From contig CAKSWY010000005.1 of the NCBI GenBank assembly GCA_934513685.1, forward strand, positions 1-64,000: a stretch of DNA of 64,000 nt, in the 5' to 3' direction. The position numbers and the translations under genes are program-made. Positions 56,325-64,000 of the stretch are shown piece by piece. The notes beneath the pieces are model-generated. The model was not told where the DNA came from, ran no database searches, and was given only the letters and a program-made list of their open reading frames with translations. Each line of letters begins with the position of its first letter. Position 1 is the stretch's first letter. The stretch is from an uncultured Oscillospiraceae bacterium. GTDB taxonomy: Bacteria; Bacillota; Clostridia; Oscillospirales; Ruminococcaceae.

Positions 56325-57206
56325 TCACGCACGGGGGCCGCGGTCCTGGCCCAGGAAGGTGATGGCCAGCGCGTCGGGGCCGGTGTTGGCCGACACCACG
56401 CAGCCCAGCTGGAACACGTTCACCGGCGGGTGGCCGAATTCCTTTTTGCACTGCTTCACCAGCTCGTTGATGCGCTCGCCATCGGTGTAGGCCAGCTGGT
56501 ACTCCAGCTCCTGCACGTTCTCCACCCGGCTCTTCACGTACTTGATCATGGCAGGGATGACGGCCGCGTCGCCGCGCACCTTGCTTTTTACCGAAGAAAC
56601 GCCGTCGTTCAGGCTGATGATGGGCCGCAGGCCCAGCAGCTCGCCGGCGAAGGCGGCGGCGGCGCTGATGCGGCCGCTCTTCTTCATCTGCTTCAGGCTG
56701 AAGGCCGCCAGGCAGACCTCATCCCGGGCGAACACCTGCTCCAACTCTTTTTGAACCATGGACACCTCGGCCCCGTTGCGGATCTTCCGGGCGGCCTCGC
56801 ACACATACCAGCCGAAGGTCATGCTGTAGGTGCGGCTGTCCACAAAGCGCACCTTCAGCTTGTGGCCGGGGCGCTCGTCGTCCAGCTGGCGGTAGGCCAT
56901 CACCGCGTTGTTGTAGGTGGCGCTGCCGGTGGAGTTGATGAGCACCGCCAGCACCTCGGTGTAGCCGGCGTCCACATATTCGCAGAATTTCTCCAGAAAG
57001 CGCAGGGTGGTAATGGCGGCGGTGGTGGGCACGCCCTGGGCGGCGCGCATCATATTGTAGAATTCATCGTAGGTGAAATCCTTGCGCTCGGTGTAGCTGA
57101 CGCCGTCCAGCGTCATGGGGAAGCACAGGATGTCAATGCCGTACTTCTGTTCCAGCGCCTGGGGAATGTCCGAGCTGGAATCGGTGAGAATGGCAATTTT
57201 GCTCAT
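56325..57206 (-). CDS. DegV-family fatty-acid-binding protein
   Basis: The 293-residue DegV/FakB-family protein (PF02645) binds a fatty acid and presents it to the kinase FakA for phosphorylation. Landmarks are the start IAILTDSSSDIPQALEQKYG, then GVPTTAAITT (the PTTSQP-like acyl/phosphate site), VLINSTGSATYNNAV, and VRFVDSRTYSMTFGW, which resembles the usual VIDS..S.G.G. The RGP-rich tail is short. It is the last gene of a leftward unit with trmL and a pyridoxal-kinase-like gene. No fakA gene is in the window. Confidence 0.9.
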   Translation of the reverse strand: MSKIAILTDSSSDIPQALEQKYGIDILCFPMTLDGVSYTERKDFTYDEFYNMMRAAQGVPTTAAITTLRFLEKFCEYVDAGYTEVLAVLINSTGSATYNNAVMAYRQLDDERPGHKLKVRFVDSRTYSMTFGWYVCEAARKIRNGAEVSMVQKELEQVFARDEVCLAAFSLKQMKKSGRISAAAAFAGELLGLRPIISLNDGVSSVKSKVRGDAAVIPAMIKYVKSRVENVQELEYQLAYTDGERINELVKQCKKEFGHPPVNVFQLGCVVSANTGPDALAITFLGQDRGPRA

Positions 57207-57244
57207 GGCGATACTCCTTCAATGGTTTGGTAAAAGGGGGAAGG

Positions 57245-57748
57245 TCAGGACTCGTCCCACTGGAACTGGCGCGGCTGACCGTGGTCCAGAAGATCCGGAA
57301 AATCCCACTGGCGCAGGGCCTCGTAAACGGCCACGGCCACGGTGTTGGAAAGGTTCAGGCTGCGGGCGGCGTCCCGCATGGGCAGCCGCACACAGGCGGC
57401 CTGGTGCTGCTGCAGCAGGCTTTCCGGCAGGCCCGCATCCTCCCGGCCGAACACCAGATAGGTGCCGTCCGGGTACTGCATATCCGTATAGCGGCGGGGG
57501 GCCTTGGTGGAGAAAAAGAAGCAGGGACCGCTGTTTTTGGAGGCGAAATCCTCCCAGCTGTCGTAATAGGTGATGTCCAGCAGATGCCAGTAATCCAGCC
57601 CGGCCCGCTTGAGCTTGCGGTCGTCCACGGTGAAGCCCATGGGGCCGATCAGGTGCAGCCGGGCGCCGGTGGCGGCGCAGGTGCGGGCGATGTTGCCGGT
57701 GTTCTGGGGGATCTGTGGCTCCAGAAGTACAATGTTCAGGGTAGGCAA
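57245..57748 (-). CDS. trmL: tRNA (cytidine/uridine-34-2'-O)-methyltransferase TrmL
   Basis: This 167-residue SPOUT-class methyltransferase modifies the wobble base of certain leucine tRNAs with S-adenosylmethionine. The signature strands are LNIVLLEPQIPQNTGNIART, then GTYLVFGREDAGLPESLL and LPMRDAARSLNLSNTVAVAV, which form the deep trefoil knot and the SAM pocket. The start must be TTG at 57748, as no ATG is available; AAGGA lies some 12 bases upstream, so translation may be weak. It is flanked closely by the kinase and degV genes. Confidence 0.92.
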   Translation of the reverse strand: MPTLNIVLLEPQIPQNTGNIARTCAATGARLHLIGPMGFTVDDRKLKRAGLDYWHLLDITYYDSWEDFASKNSGPCFFFSTKAPRRYTDMQYPDGTYLVFGREDAGLPESLLQQHQAACVRLPMRDAARSLNLSNTVAVAVYEALRQWDFPDLLDHGQPRQFQWDES

Positions 57749-57792
57749 AATGGGTCACGTCCTTGCTGTTGATGAAAAAAGGCGTTTTGCGG

Positions 57793-58617
57793 TTACCGCT
57801 TGGCCAGGCGGCCCAGCATCGGCTCAAACTGCACGCCGTAGCGGCTGTCGGCCTCTTCGGGGGTGGCGGCAATGGCATCGGCCACAAAGTCGGCGGCCAG
57901 GTCGGCCGCGGCGGAGAGGGCCTGCCCCTCCAGCAGCGCACCCACCAGAATGCTGCCGAACAGGTCGCCGGTGCCCGGGTAGCTGCGGCCGATCTTCACC
58001 CGCTGCACCGTGAAGGGGATGCGGCCCTTCTGCACGCCGGCGTTCATGAGAAAGCGCCCCACCGGCAGCCCGGTGACCACCGCCGCCGGGTACTGTTCGC
58101 CCAGGCGGGCGGCCAGGGCCTGAGCCTGCTCCCGCGTCAGCTGGGCGGGCATCGGCTCATCCAGCAGAAAGCAGGCCTCGGTCAGGTTGGGCACCACCAG
58201 GTCGGCCCGGCTGCACAGGCGGCGCAGCGCCTGGCACAGGCCGGGGGTCAGCCCGCTGTACAGCTTGCCGCCGTCGCCCATCACCGGGTCCACCACCTTG
58301 ATGGCCCGGGGCCACAGGTCGAAGGCCTTTTCCACCAGCGAAACCTGGGCCTCGCTGGCGAGGTAGCCGGAATAAATGCAGTCAAACTCCAGTTCCAGGC
58401 TTTGGTAGTGGTCCAGCGCGGCGCTGCACCAATCCTCGGTGGCAAGGCGGGCCGGGTCGCCCAGCCCGCCGGTGTGGGTGGAGAGCAGGGCCGTGGGCAG
58501 CATGACCGGCTGGTGGCCCATCACGGCCAGAACCGGCGTGACCACGGCCAGGCTGGAGCGCCCGGCCCCGGAAAGATCGTGAATGCAGAGAATGCGCTTC
58601 GGTGCGTCGGTGAACAA
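57793..58617 (-). CDS. Pyridoxamine/pyridoxal kinase (PdxY/PdxK-like)
   Basis: This 274-residue ribokinase-fold enzyme of the pyridoxal kinase family phosphorylates vitamin B6 vitamers to the cofactor form. It begins RILCIHDLSGAGRSSLAVV, with SGAGRSS near the substrate site. It continues with VVDPVMGDGGKLYSGL (the family's DPVMGD), VVPNLTEACFLL, and the catalytic GTGDLFGSILVGALL with the Asp base. A TTG start at 58617 is used, behind GGGGAGGGA. It heads a three-gene unit with trmL and degV. Confidence 0.88.
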   Translation of the reverse strand: MFTDAPKRILCIHDLSGAGRSSLAVVTPVLAVMGHQPVMLPTALLSTHTGGLGDPARLATEDWCSAALDHYQSLELEFDCIYSGYLASEAQVSLVEKAFDLWPRAIKVVDPVMGDGGKLYSGLTPGLCQALRRLCSRADLVVPNLTEACFLLDEPMPAQLTREQAQALAARLGEQYPAAVVTGLPVGRFLMNAGVQKGRIPFTVQRVKIGRSYPGTGDLFGSILVGALLEGQALSAAADLAADFVADAIAATPEEADSRYGVQFEPMLGRLAKR

Positions 58618-58819
58618 AACAGAGTCCCTCCCCTTGCGGCCGGGTCATACACACCCCGGCCACGGCCGGAACCTGCTTCCGGCCTGAAAATACACAACAG
58701 ATATTGTAACACACAATCCCGTGCAAAAAAAGGCGTATGGGACAAGATTTCCCGGGAAAAATAGCGGTAACGGGGCGGCCTGCCCGCCCCGCAAAACCCA
58801 ACAACAGGAGGAAAACGCC

Positions 58820-59008
58820 ATGAACAAGCAGTCGAACGCGCCCGCCATGGCCGCCGGTATGGCCCTCGGGGCCGCCGCCGGGGCCGCGGCAATGTGGGCC
58901 GCCGGGCAGAACAGCCGCCAGTACAAAAAAATGGCCAAAAAGGCGGCCCGTACCGCCGAGCAGGCGGTGATGGGACTGGACCGGATGATGAAGGACTTCC
59001 GGATGTAA
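58820..59008 (+). CDS. Small YtxH-like membrane protein
   Basis: This 62-residue protein starts at an ATG behind AGGAGGAAAA. A Gly/Ala-rich hydrophobic segment (AAGMALGAAAGAAAMWAAG) is followed by basic residues and an amphipathic helix KAARTAEQAVMGLDRMMKDF. This layout is that of YtxH/GvpP-like small envelope proteins common in Firmicutes; the function is unknown. It is monocistronic, with a terminator just after it. It lies divergently from the pyridoxal kinase gene with a 200-bp gap. Confidence 0.75.
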   Translation: MNKQSNAPAMAAGMALGAAAGAAAMWAAGQNSRQYKKMAKKAARTAEQAVMGLDRMMKDFRM

Positions 59009-59040
59009 ACCGCCCCATACTCGCCCCGTGCGCAACGAGA

Positions 59041-59091
59041 AAACCCCGGCGCGGCTCCCTGCAGGGCAGGGCGGCAGCGCCGGGATTTTTG
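59041..59091. terminator. Terminator between the YtxH-like and L,D-transpeptidase genes
   Basis: CCCCGGCGC pairs with GCGCCGGG, followed by ATTTTTG rightward and GGTTTTCTC leftward. Confidence 0.75.
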
Positions 59092-59107
59092 TTACAAAGT
59101 CAATGGG

Positions 59108-59914
59108 TCAGCTGTTCCAGGGGTTGGCGGGGTCCGGGTCGGTGGGGTCCCACCCGGCGTTGGGGCTGTTCACGTCAATGGGGGTGAAGCCCGGGTTGCC
59201 CAGGGGGTCGGTGGATTCATCGCCATCGTAGATCACCACGGGGCTGCCGCTGGGGCATTCGTCGTAGATCCACTTGCAGTCCTCGATCTGCAGCCGGACA
59301 CAGCCCAGGCTGGCGGGGGTGCCCAGCTTGTTGAACTCTTCGGTTTCCAGCTGATCCTTCTCGGCGCTGTAATAGGGCACCGAGTGGAACAGAATGCCCT
59401 CGGTGGGGGAGATGCGGGTGGCGTACTGACCGTACACGCCGCCCACCAGCGCCCGCCAGTCGTACTGGTCGCTGGTGTGGAAGAAGCCCACGGGGGTGTC
59501 CCGCCCGGTGGAGCAGATCATGGACTTGAAGGGCACGGTGTAGTTGCCCTCGTCGTCCTTTTCGTACACGGTCACGGTCTGGGTGGTGCGGTTCACCGCG
59601 ATGAGGTAGGGGTTGCCCTCCTCACCGGTGGTGTCCCAGCTGAAGGTCAGCGGCTCGGGTGTGGGCTCGGGCGTGGGTTCCGCCGTGGGCTCCGGGGTTG
59701 CCGTGGGGGCCGCCGGGGCCTCGGTGGCGGCGGGGGCAACGTCCTCGGGCACCTGGGCCTTGTGGCGGTTCAGCCAGGCAAACACTAGGCCGGCCGCCAG
59801 CCCGATCACCACCAGCAGGGCCAGCAGCGCCAGCAGGGGGCGCAGGTTTTTCTTCTTCTTTTTTTGGCCGGGGCGGTGGTAGGGCTTGCCCGGCTCGTAA
59901 TGCTTCATTGCCAT
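59108..59914 (-). CDS. L,D-transpeptidase (YkuD domain)
   Basis: This 268-residue wall enzyme makes 3-3 peptidoglycan cross-links or attaches proteins. A poly-Lys cytoplasmic start is followed by one span (about 27-47), a stalk of PTPEP-type repeats (about 66-90) and the YkuD domain. The active site is typical: His177 in ILFHSVPYYS and Cys205 in GTPASLGCVRLQ, fitting HX(n)SXGCXR. The ATG at 59914 is favoured because AGAGAGGT is 6 bases upstream; an ATG at 59920 is too close and one at 59908 remains possible. Confidence 0.93.
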   Translation of the reverse strand: MAMKHYEPGKPYHRPGQKKKKKNLRPLLALLALLVVIGLAAGLVFAWLNRHKAQVPEDVAPAATEAPAAPTATPEPTAEPTPEPTPEPLTFSWDTTGEEGNPYLIAVNRTTQTVTVYEKDDEGNYTVPFKSMICSTGRDTPVGFFHTSDQYDWRALVGGVYGQYATRISPTEGILFHSVPYYSAEKDQLETEEFNKLGTPASLGCVRLQIEDCKWIYDECPSGSPVVIYDGDESTDPLGNPGFTPIDVNSPNAGWDPTDPDPANPWNS

Positions 59915-60033
59915 AAACATACCTCTCTGGGCGGCGTTCCGCTTTTTGGGGAACGCGGTGTGATTCCTCTTATTATAGCATAGTGTCCATCGAATTTGTA
60001 TCCAAACGCGCGGCAGGGCTGCACGGGAAGCGA

Positions 60034-60074
60034 AAAAGCGCCCGCTGCGGCCGAAAAAACCGCAGCGGGCGCAC
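60034..60074 (-). terminator. Terminator of the serC-serA operon
   Basis: GCGCCCGCTGCGG pairs with CCGCAGCGGGCGC; leftward it is followed by TTTTTC. Confidence 0.9.
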
Positions 60075-60100
60075 AAGCCTTTCAGATCAGGGTCCGGCGC

Positions 60101-61264
60101 TTACAGCACCCGCACCCGCACCACCTTGGGCAGGGCAGCCAGCTTTTCCACCAGGTCGGGGTGGAAGGTGCCGGTGGCGTCCAGCATGGTGTAGGCCATG
60201 TCCTTCTTGCTCTTGTTCACCATGTTTTCAATGTTCAGGCCCGCCTCGGTGGTCACGTTGGTGATGGCGTTGATCAGGCCCGGCTCGTTCCGGTGCAGCA
60301 CGCAGATGCGGCGGCCGCCGGCGCGCTCCTGGGCGACGGTGGGCATATTCACGCTGTTGCGGATGTTGCCGTTCAGCAGGTAATCCCGCAGTTCATCGGC
60401 AGCCATCACGGCGCAGTTCTCCTCGCTTTCGGGGGTGGAAGCGCCCAGGTGCGGCGTGCACATCACATCGCTGCGGCCCAGCAGAGCCTGGGTGGGGAAG
60501 TCGGTGAAGTAACCGGCCAGCTTGCCGTTGTCCAGCGCGTCCAGCAGGGCGGCCTCGTCCACCAGCTCGCCGCGGGCGTAGTTCAGCAGGCGTGCGCCCT
60601 CCTTCATGCTGGCAAAGGCCGAGGCATTCAAAAAGCCCTTGGTCTGGGGGGTGACGGGGATGTGCAGGGTCAGGTAATCGCACTTGCTCAGCACTTCGGA
60701 CAGGTTCACGCAGTGAACCACCGAGCGGGACAGGTTCCAGGCAGCCTCCACGCTGATGTAGGGGTCGTAGCCGTAGACTTCCATGCCCAGATGCACCGCA
60801 TCGTTGGCAACCTTGACGCCGATGGCGCCCAGGCCGATGACGCCCAGCTTTTTGCCGTGCAGCTCAGGGCCGACAAACTGTTTTTTGCCCTTCTCCACCT
60901 CTTTGGCCAGGTCCACGTCCTTGCCCTTCAGGCCGTTCAGCCAGGCGTTGGCGGCGGTCAGGTTGCGGCTGCCCATGATGAGTGCGCCGATGGTCAGCTC
61001 GGCCACAGCGCCGGAGTTGGCGCCGGGGGTGTTAAACACCACAATGCCCTTTTCAGAGCAGCGGTCCAGCGGGATGTTGTTCACGCCGGCACCCGCACGG
61101 GCAATGGCCAGCAGGCTGTCGGGCAGCTCCTTCTCGTGCAGCGAAGCGCTGCGCACCAGAATGGCGTCGGGGGCTTCAGCGTCATTCTCCACCTGGAAGC
61201 GGTTCTGGGGCAGCCGGGCCAGGCCCGCCGCCGCGATCTGATTCAAAGTCTGTACACGATACAT
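60101..61264 (-). CDS. serA: D-3-phosphoglycerate dehydrogenase
   Basis: SerA oxidises 3-phosphoglycerate to 3-phosphohydroxypyruvate with NAD+, the first step of serine synthesis. The 387-residue protein has the two-domain D-2-hydroxyacid dehydrogenase fold with the nucleotide motif KLGVIGLGAIGVKVAND, catalytic Arg/Glu/His residues in LNYARGELVDEAAL and PHLGASTPESEEN, and a C-terminal ACT domain of about 75 residues starting RRICVLHRNEPGLINAIT. The ACT domain suggests serine feedback. The ATG at 61264 follows AAGGAGAT. It is preceded by serC, 91 bases upstream in the same operon. Confidence 0.95.
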   Translation of the reverse strand: MYRVQTLNQIAAAGLARLPQNRFQVENDAEAPDAILVRSASLHEKELPDSLLAIARAGAGVNNIPLDRCSEKGIVVFNTPGANSGAVAELTIGALIMGSRNLTAANAWLNGLKGKDVDLAKEVEKGKKQFVGPELHGKKLGVIGLGAIGVKVANDAVHLGMEVYGYDPYISVEAAWNLSRSVVHCVNLSEVLSKCDYLTLHIPVTPQTKGFLNASAFASMKEGARLLNYARGELVDEAALLDALDNGKLAGYFTDFPTQALLGRSDVMCTPHLGASTPESEENCAVMAADELRDYLLNGNIRNSVNMPTVAQERAGGRRICVLHRNEPGLINAITNVTTEAGLNIENMVNKSKKDMAYTMLDATGTFHPDLVEKLAALPKVVRVRVL

Positions 61265-61355
61265 AATCGGTTTTATCTCCTTGCTGCTAATCTGGCCGCA
61301 GGCGGGGCGCACTTCAGAGCGCCGCCCGCCGGGCCGAATGATCGGGGTGCGGCGC

Positions 61356-62438
61356 TCAGCCGTTCACCCGCACAAATTCCTTCATGAAGGCCACCAGTTC
61401 GTCCACGCCCTTGGCCGGCATGGCGTTGTAGATGGAGGCGCGCATACCGCCCACCAGGCGGTGGCCCTTCAGGTTCACGAAGCCGTTCTTGGCGGCCTCG
61501 TCGCAGAAGAGCTTGTCCATCTCCTTGCTGGGGCTGGTAAAGGTCACGTTCATCAGGCTGCGGTATTCCTTCTGCACGGGGTTGTGGAAGAAATCCTGGC
61601 TGTCCAGATAATCGTACAGCACCTTGGCCTTGGCGGCGTTGATCTTGTACATATTCTCCAGCCCGCCGATGGTGTTCTCCAGGTACTTCATCACCAGGCC
61701 GGTCATATAAATGCACCAGCAGTTGGGGGTGTTGTACATACTGTCCTTCTTCAGCAGGGTGGTGTAGTTCATCATGGTGGGCACGGTGTCGGCCGCATGG
61801 CCCAGCAGGTCCTTGCGCACAATGGCAATGGCCATGCCGGCGGGGGCGATGTTCTTCTGCACGCCGAAGTAGATGCAGCCGTATTTGCTCACGTCCACAG
61901 GGCGGCTCATGATGTCGCTGGACATATCGGCGATCAGGGGCACACCCTCCACCTGGGGCACCTCGTTGAAGGTGGTGCCGAAGATGGTGTTGTTGTGGCA
62001 GATGTGCACATAGCTGGCATCCGGCCGCACGGCGACGTCCTTCATTGCGGGAATGTAGGTGAAGTTCTTGTCTTCGCTGCTGGCAGCGATGGCCACGTCA
62101 CCGAACTTGGCGGCCTCTTTGGCGGCCAGGTTGGAGAAGTTGCCGGTGACCAGATAATCGGCCTTGCCGGTGGTCATGAAGTTCAGGGGCACCATGGCGA
62201 ACTGCTGGGTAGCGCCGCCCTGGAAAAAGCCGATCTCATACTCTTCGGGCACGTTCAGCACCCGGCGCACGGCGGCCTTGGTCTCCTGGAAGATGGCATC
62301 AAAGACAGGACTGCGATGACTCATCTCCATAACGGACTGACCGGATGAACCGTACTCCAGCAGTTCGGCCTGGGCGGTTTTGAGAACCTCCTCAGGCAGC
62401 ATGGACGGGCCTGCACTGAAATTATACACTCTTGCCAT
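61356..62438 (-). CDS. serC: Phosphoserine aminotransferase
   Basis: SerC converts 3-phosphohydroxypyruvate to phosphoserine with glutamate, using pyridoxal phosphate. The 360-residue protein begins RVYNFSAGPSMLPEEVL, the family signature. It continues with EMSHRSPVFDAI, FFQGGATQQFAMVPLN, the active-site lysine in YGCIYFGVQKNIAPAGMAIA and, near the C-terminus, KGHRLVGGMRASIYNAMP. AGGAGGAT is upstream of the ATG. serA follows; a dedicated phosphoserine phosphatase is not in the window. Confidence 0.96.
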   Translation of the reverse strand: MARVYNFSAGPSMLPEEVLKTAQAELLEYGSSGQSVMEMSHRSPVFDAIFQETKAAVRRVLNVPEEYEIGFFQGGATQQFAMVPLNFMTTGKADYLVTGNFSNLAAKEAAKFGDVAIAASSEDKNFTYIPAMKDVAVRPDASYVHICHNNTIFGTTFNEVPQVEGVPLIADMSSDIMSRPVDVSKYGCIYFGVQKNIAPAGMAIAIVRKDLLGHAADTVPTMMNYTTLLKKDSMYNTPNCWCIYMTGLVMKYLENTIGGLENMYKINAAKAKVLYDYLDSQDFFHNPVQKEYRSLMNVTFTSPSKEMDKLFCDEAAKNGFVNLKGHRLVGGMRASIYNAMPAKGVDELVAFMKEFVRVNG

Positions 62439-62555
62439 TGTTCCAAATCCTCCTGTGACGCGGCAGGTGTTTTGCTGCCGCCGTACTGAAATTAGGAAAA
62501 CCGGCCGCAATGCGCCGGTTCTCCGGGCGGTTCTTTGTGGGAACCGTATATTCCC

Positions 62556-62585
62556 ATTATAAACGAAAGAGAGTGTGTGTGGCAA
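62556..62585 (-). promoter_or_regulatory. Promoter of serC-serA
   Basis: On the minus strand TTGCCA (62585-62580) and TATAAT (62561-62556), spacer 18 bp. The remaining 117 bases to serC are an untranslated leader in which no known riboswitch is recognised. Confidence 0.7.
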
Positions 62586-62691
62586 TGGAGCCTTCCACAA
62601 AAATAAGGGGTGTGGCGGCGGAACACGGTCACAATTTTTACAAATGTGCGCAATTGGAATACACATTGCCCGGGGTTTTGCACCCCGGCCG

Positions 62692-62720
62692 ATGACAAAC
62701 GGGGGGAAACATGGTACACT
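62692..62720 (+). promoter_or_regulatory. Promoter of the large CxxC protein
   Basis: ATGACA at 62692-62697 and TACACT at 62715-62720, spacer 17 bp; a GGGG-TTTTGCA-CCCC hairpin lies just upstream. Confidence 0.55.
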
Positions 62721-62772
62721 GAACCTTAAGCTCCCGCAAAAAGTGCAGGGCAAACGGAAGGGAGGGCACGGC

Positions 62773-64000
62773 ATGAAAAAGATCCGGGCCTTTTATTATA
62801 AAGAACAGTACTATCGCTTTCTGCCCCGGGAAACCCGGACGGTGGAAGACCTGCGGGCAAGCCTCGGCAGCAAGGGCATCCAGATGGAAGTGGTGCGCCT
62901 GAGCCGCAAAAACTGCCTGCCCCCTTATTTTGTGGCAGACCAGCAGGAGACCGTGACCGTGCGGCTGAAGCCCTGGCATATGTACCCGGTGACGGCGTAC
63001 CTGCTCAGCCGGGAGGAATACGACGCGCGGCTGCTGAAGCTGGTGAAAAACACCTGCCCCGGCTGTTTGCACCACGGGGGAGACGGCACCGAGCTGGAGG
63101 ATCACTGCTATCTGGAGATGGACCTGGCCGGCAACTGCCCCTACCGGCAGGAGAAAAGCCGGTATTCTCTGCAGGCGGCCGCGGCCACGGCCTGGCAGAA
63201 GCTGGGCAAGAAAAATAAGGAATTGCGGGCGCTGGTGGATGCGGAGGAGTACGACAAGGCGGCGGAGCTGGTGCGCGAGACCATCCGGCCGCACCTGGGG
63301 CCGCTGGCCGGCTGCCGGGTGGAGCTGGCAAAGAACGGCGAGCGGTATGCCCTGATGCTCAGCGGGCAGGGAAGCTCGGTGCTGCGGCTGTATATGGATT
63401 TTGTGGCCCGCATGGCCCCGGCGGGCTTCCGGCGCAGCTGGGATGTGTACAGCTGCCTGCCCAGAGGGGTGTACCAGTACCGCCCGGAGGAACAGGACCT
63501 GCGCAGCGACCCGCCCATGGCCCGGTTTGTCACCGGCCTGTACGACCGGCCCCGGCTGGACGTGACCATGCTGGTGAAGCGGCCGGAGGGCCGCGAGGAT
63601 GCCCCCAACGGGGACGCCTACCGCTATCTGTGCGGGAAGGTGGGCGAAGAGCGGATGCTGGAAACCATTGTGGGGCTGGATTACACCGAGCACGACGACG
63701 GAAACGGCGGCTTTGCCAATCTGGGTATGCTGAGCCAGGAGATCGACCAGCTTTTGGACGGGCGGGAGCCGGACCCGAAGGAGCTGCCCACCGTGTGCTA
63801 CCGCCCCCACCTGGACCAGCCCATGCGCTGCGGCCCGGGCCAGACCGTGGTGACCCGGAGCCTGGAGCTGAGCAACCAGCTGGTGCTGGGGCGGCACAGC
63901 GCCCTGGCCGACCATTTGATGGAGGACATGGAGACCCCGCTTCTCTCCATTTTTGTGGACCTGCCCGGGGAGGATGTGCCGGACTTCGGCGGCGAGTGCA
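62773..64000 (+). CDS. Large unrecognised protein with CxxC cluster, truncated at the window edge
   Basis: At least 409 codons are open without a stop up to the right edge. GGAAGGGAGG lies upstream of the ATG. The start MKKIRAFYYKEQYYRFLPRE is polar, so the protein is cytoplasmic. Near residues 97-120 there is NTCPGCLHHGGDG, then EDHCYLEMDLAGNCPYR, which could hold a zinc ion. The rest is a mixture of charged helices and strands (AGFRRSWDVYSCLPRGVYQY, VGLDYTEHDDGNGGFANLGM). No family is recognised. It lies divergently from serC and has its own promoter. Confidence 0.7.
   Translation, partial: MKKIRAFYYKEQYYRFLPRETRTVEDLRASLGSKGIQMEVVRLSRKNCLPPYFVADQQETVTVRLKPWHMYPVTAYLLSREEYDARLLKLVKNTCPGCLHHGGDGTELEDHCYLEMDLAGNCPYRQEKSRYSLQAAAATAWQKLGKKNKELRALVDAEEYDKAAELVRETIRPHLGPLAGCRVELAKNGERYALMLSGQGSSVLRLYMDFVARMAPAGFRRSWDVYSCLPRGVYQYRPEEQDLRSDPPMARFVTGLYDRPRLDVTMLVKRPEGREDAPNGDAYRYLCGKVGEERMLETIVGLDYTEHDDGNGGFANLGMLSQEIDQLLDGREPDPKELPTVCYRPHLDQPMRCGPGQTVVTRSLELSNQLVLGRHSALADHLMEDMETPLLSIFVDLPGEDVPDFGGEC

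Noticed and set aside
1..64000. CRISPR arrays, complete insertion sequences, prophage genes or rRNA genes
   Set aside because: No regularly spaced repeats, transposase, integrase, phage structural genes or rRNA sequence were recognised anywhere in the window.

Overview
This window is a GC-rich chromosomal segment from an anaerobic Firmicute, most likely a gut member of the Oscillospiraceae/Ruminococcaceae (Faecalibacterium, Subdoligranulum, Gemmiger neighbourhood). The evidence is the gene styles, a preQ1-III-type riboswitch in front of queT, a T-box in front of cysS, a pyrophosphate-type phosphofructokinase, long-form HPF, a SpoVK-like ATPase, DUF1836 and DUF1385 proteins, and SipW-processed surface proteins. 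No 16S or marker search could be run, so the family assignment is inference. Strong GC bias produces long antisense open frames over many genes; these were discarded.

Layout: 0-0.4 kb is an AT-rich edge with a truncated membrane protein and a tRNA(CAT). 0.6-7.5 kb holds mutY, a degenerate LytM/M23 protein, a hexapeptide acetyltransferase, a two-ATPase-domain SpoVK-like protein and riboswitch-controlled queT; the last two diverge from promoters that appear to share one -35 box. 7.5-11 kb is a scarred stretch with two chimeric gene remnants (MglB/GPH transporter and LuxR-type ATPase/pilin anchor) around an AEC transporter. 11-16.9 kb has a PPC-domain protein and AraC regulator, tRNA-Arg, hpf, a DUF1836 protein, ruvX and an alanine/glycine:cation symporter.

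17.2-21.8 kb is the most distinctive locus: a consensus promoter, a palindrome near the predicted transcription start and a long leader hairpin precede a TasA/camelysin-like protein, a second protein with the same type of N-terminus, a PATGD-anchored wall protein and an enlarged SipW-type signal peptidase. This looks like a complete surface-fibre assembly operon. 21.9-26.1 kb has an alkyltransferase-like protein, a GntR/UTRA regulator, an MFS transporter, a sialidase without a signal peptide and an RbsD/FucU mutarotase; the regulator and the catabolic operon share a short operator-like word. 26.3-31.6 kb carries a ZIP transporter and a lipoprotein/response regulator/kinase set. 30.7-39.1 kb is housekeeping: DUF1385-prmC, recA-recX-rimO-pgsA, T-box cysS and a NUDIX hydrolase.

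39.2-48 kb contains a fused two-domain GT-C glycosyltransferase, a MurE-like ligase with an altered specificity motif, a C39-type peptidase, an HPr/Crh-like protein without the catalytic histidine, a DUF4349 lipoprotein and PPi-PFK. 48-55.9 kb contains typA, a CLC-F-like channel, a metallo-beta-lactamase-fold hydrolase and a second two-component set with a membrane-anchored partner. 55.9-56.3 kb is a repeat island. 56.3-64 kb holds pdxK-trmL-degV, a small YtxH-like protein, an L,D-transpeptidase, serC-serA, and a large unrecognised CxxC protein that runs off the right edge.
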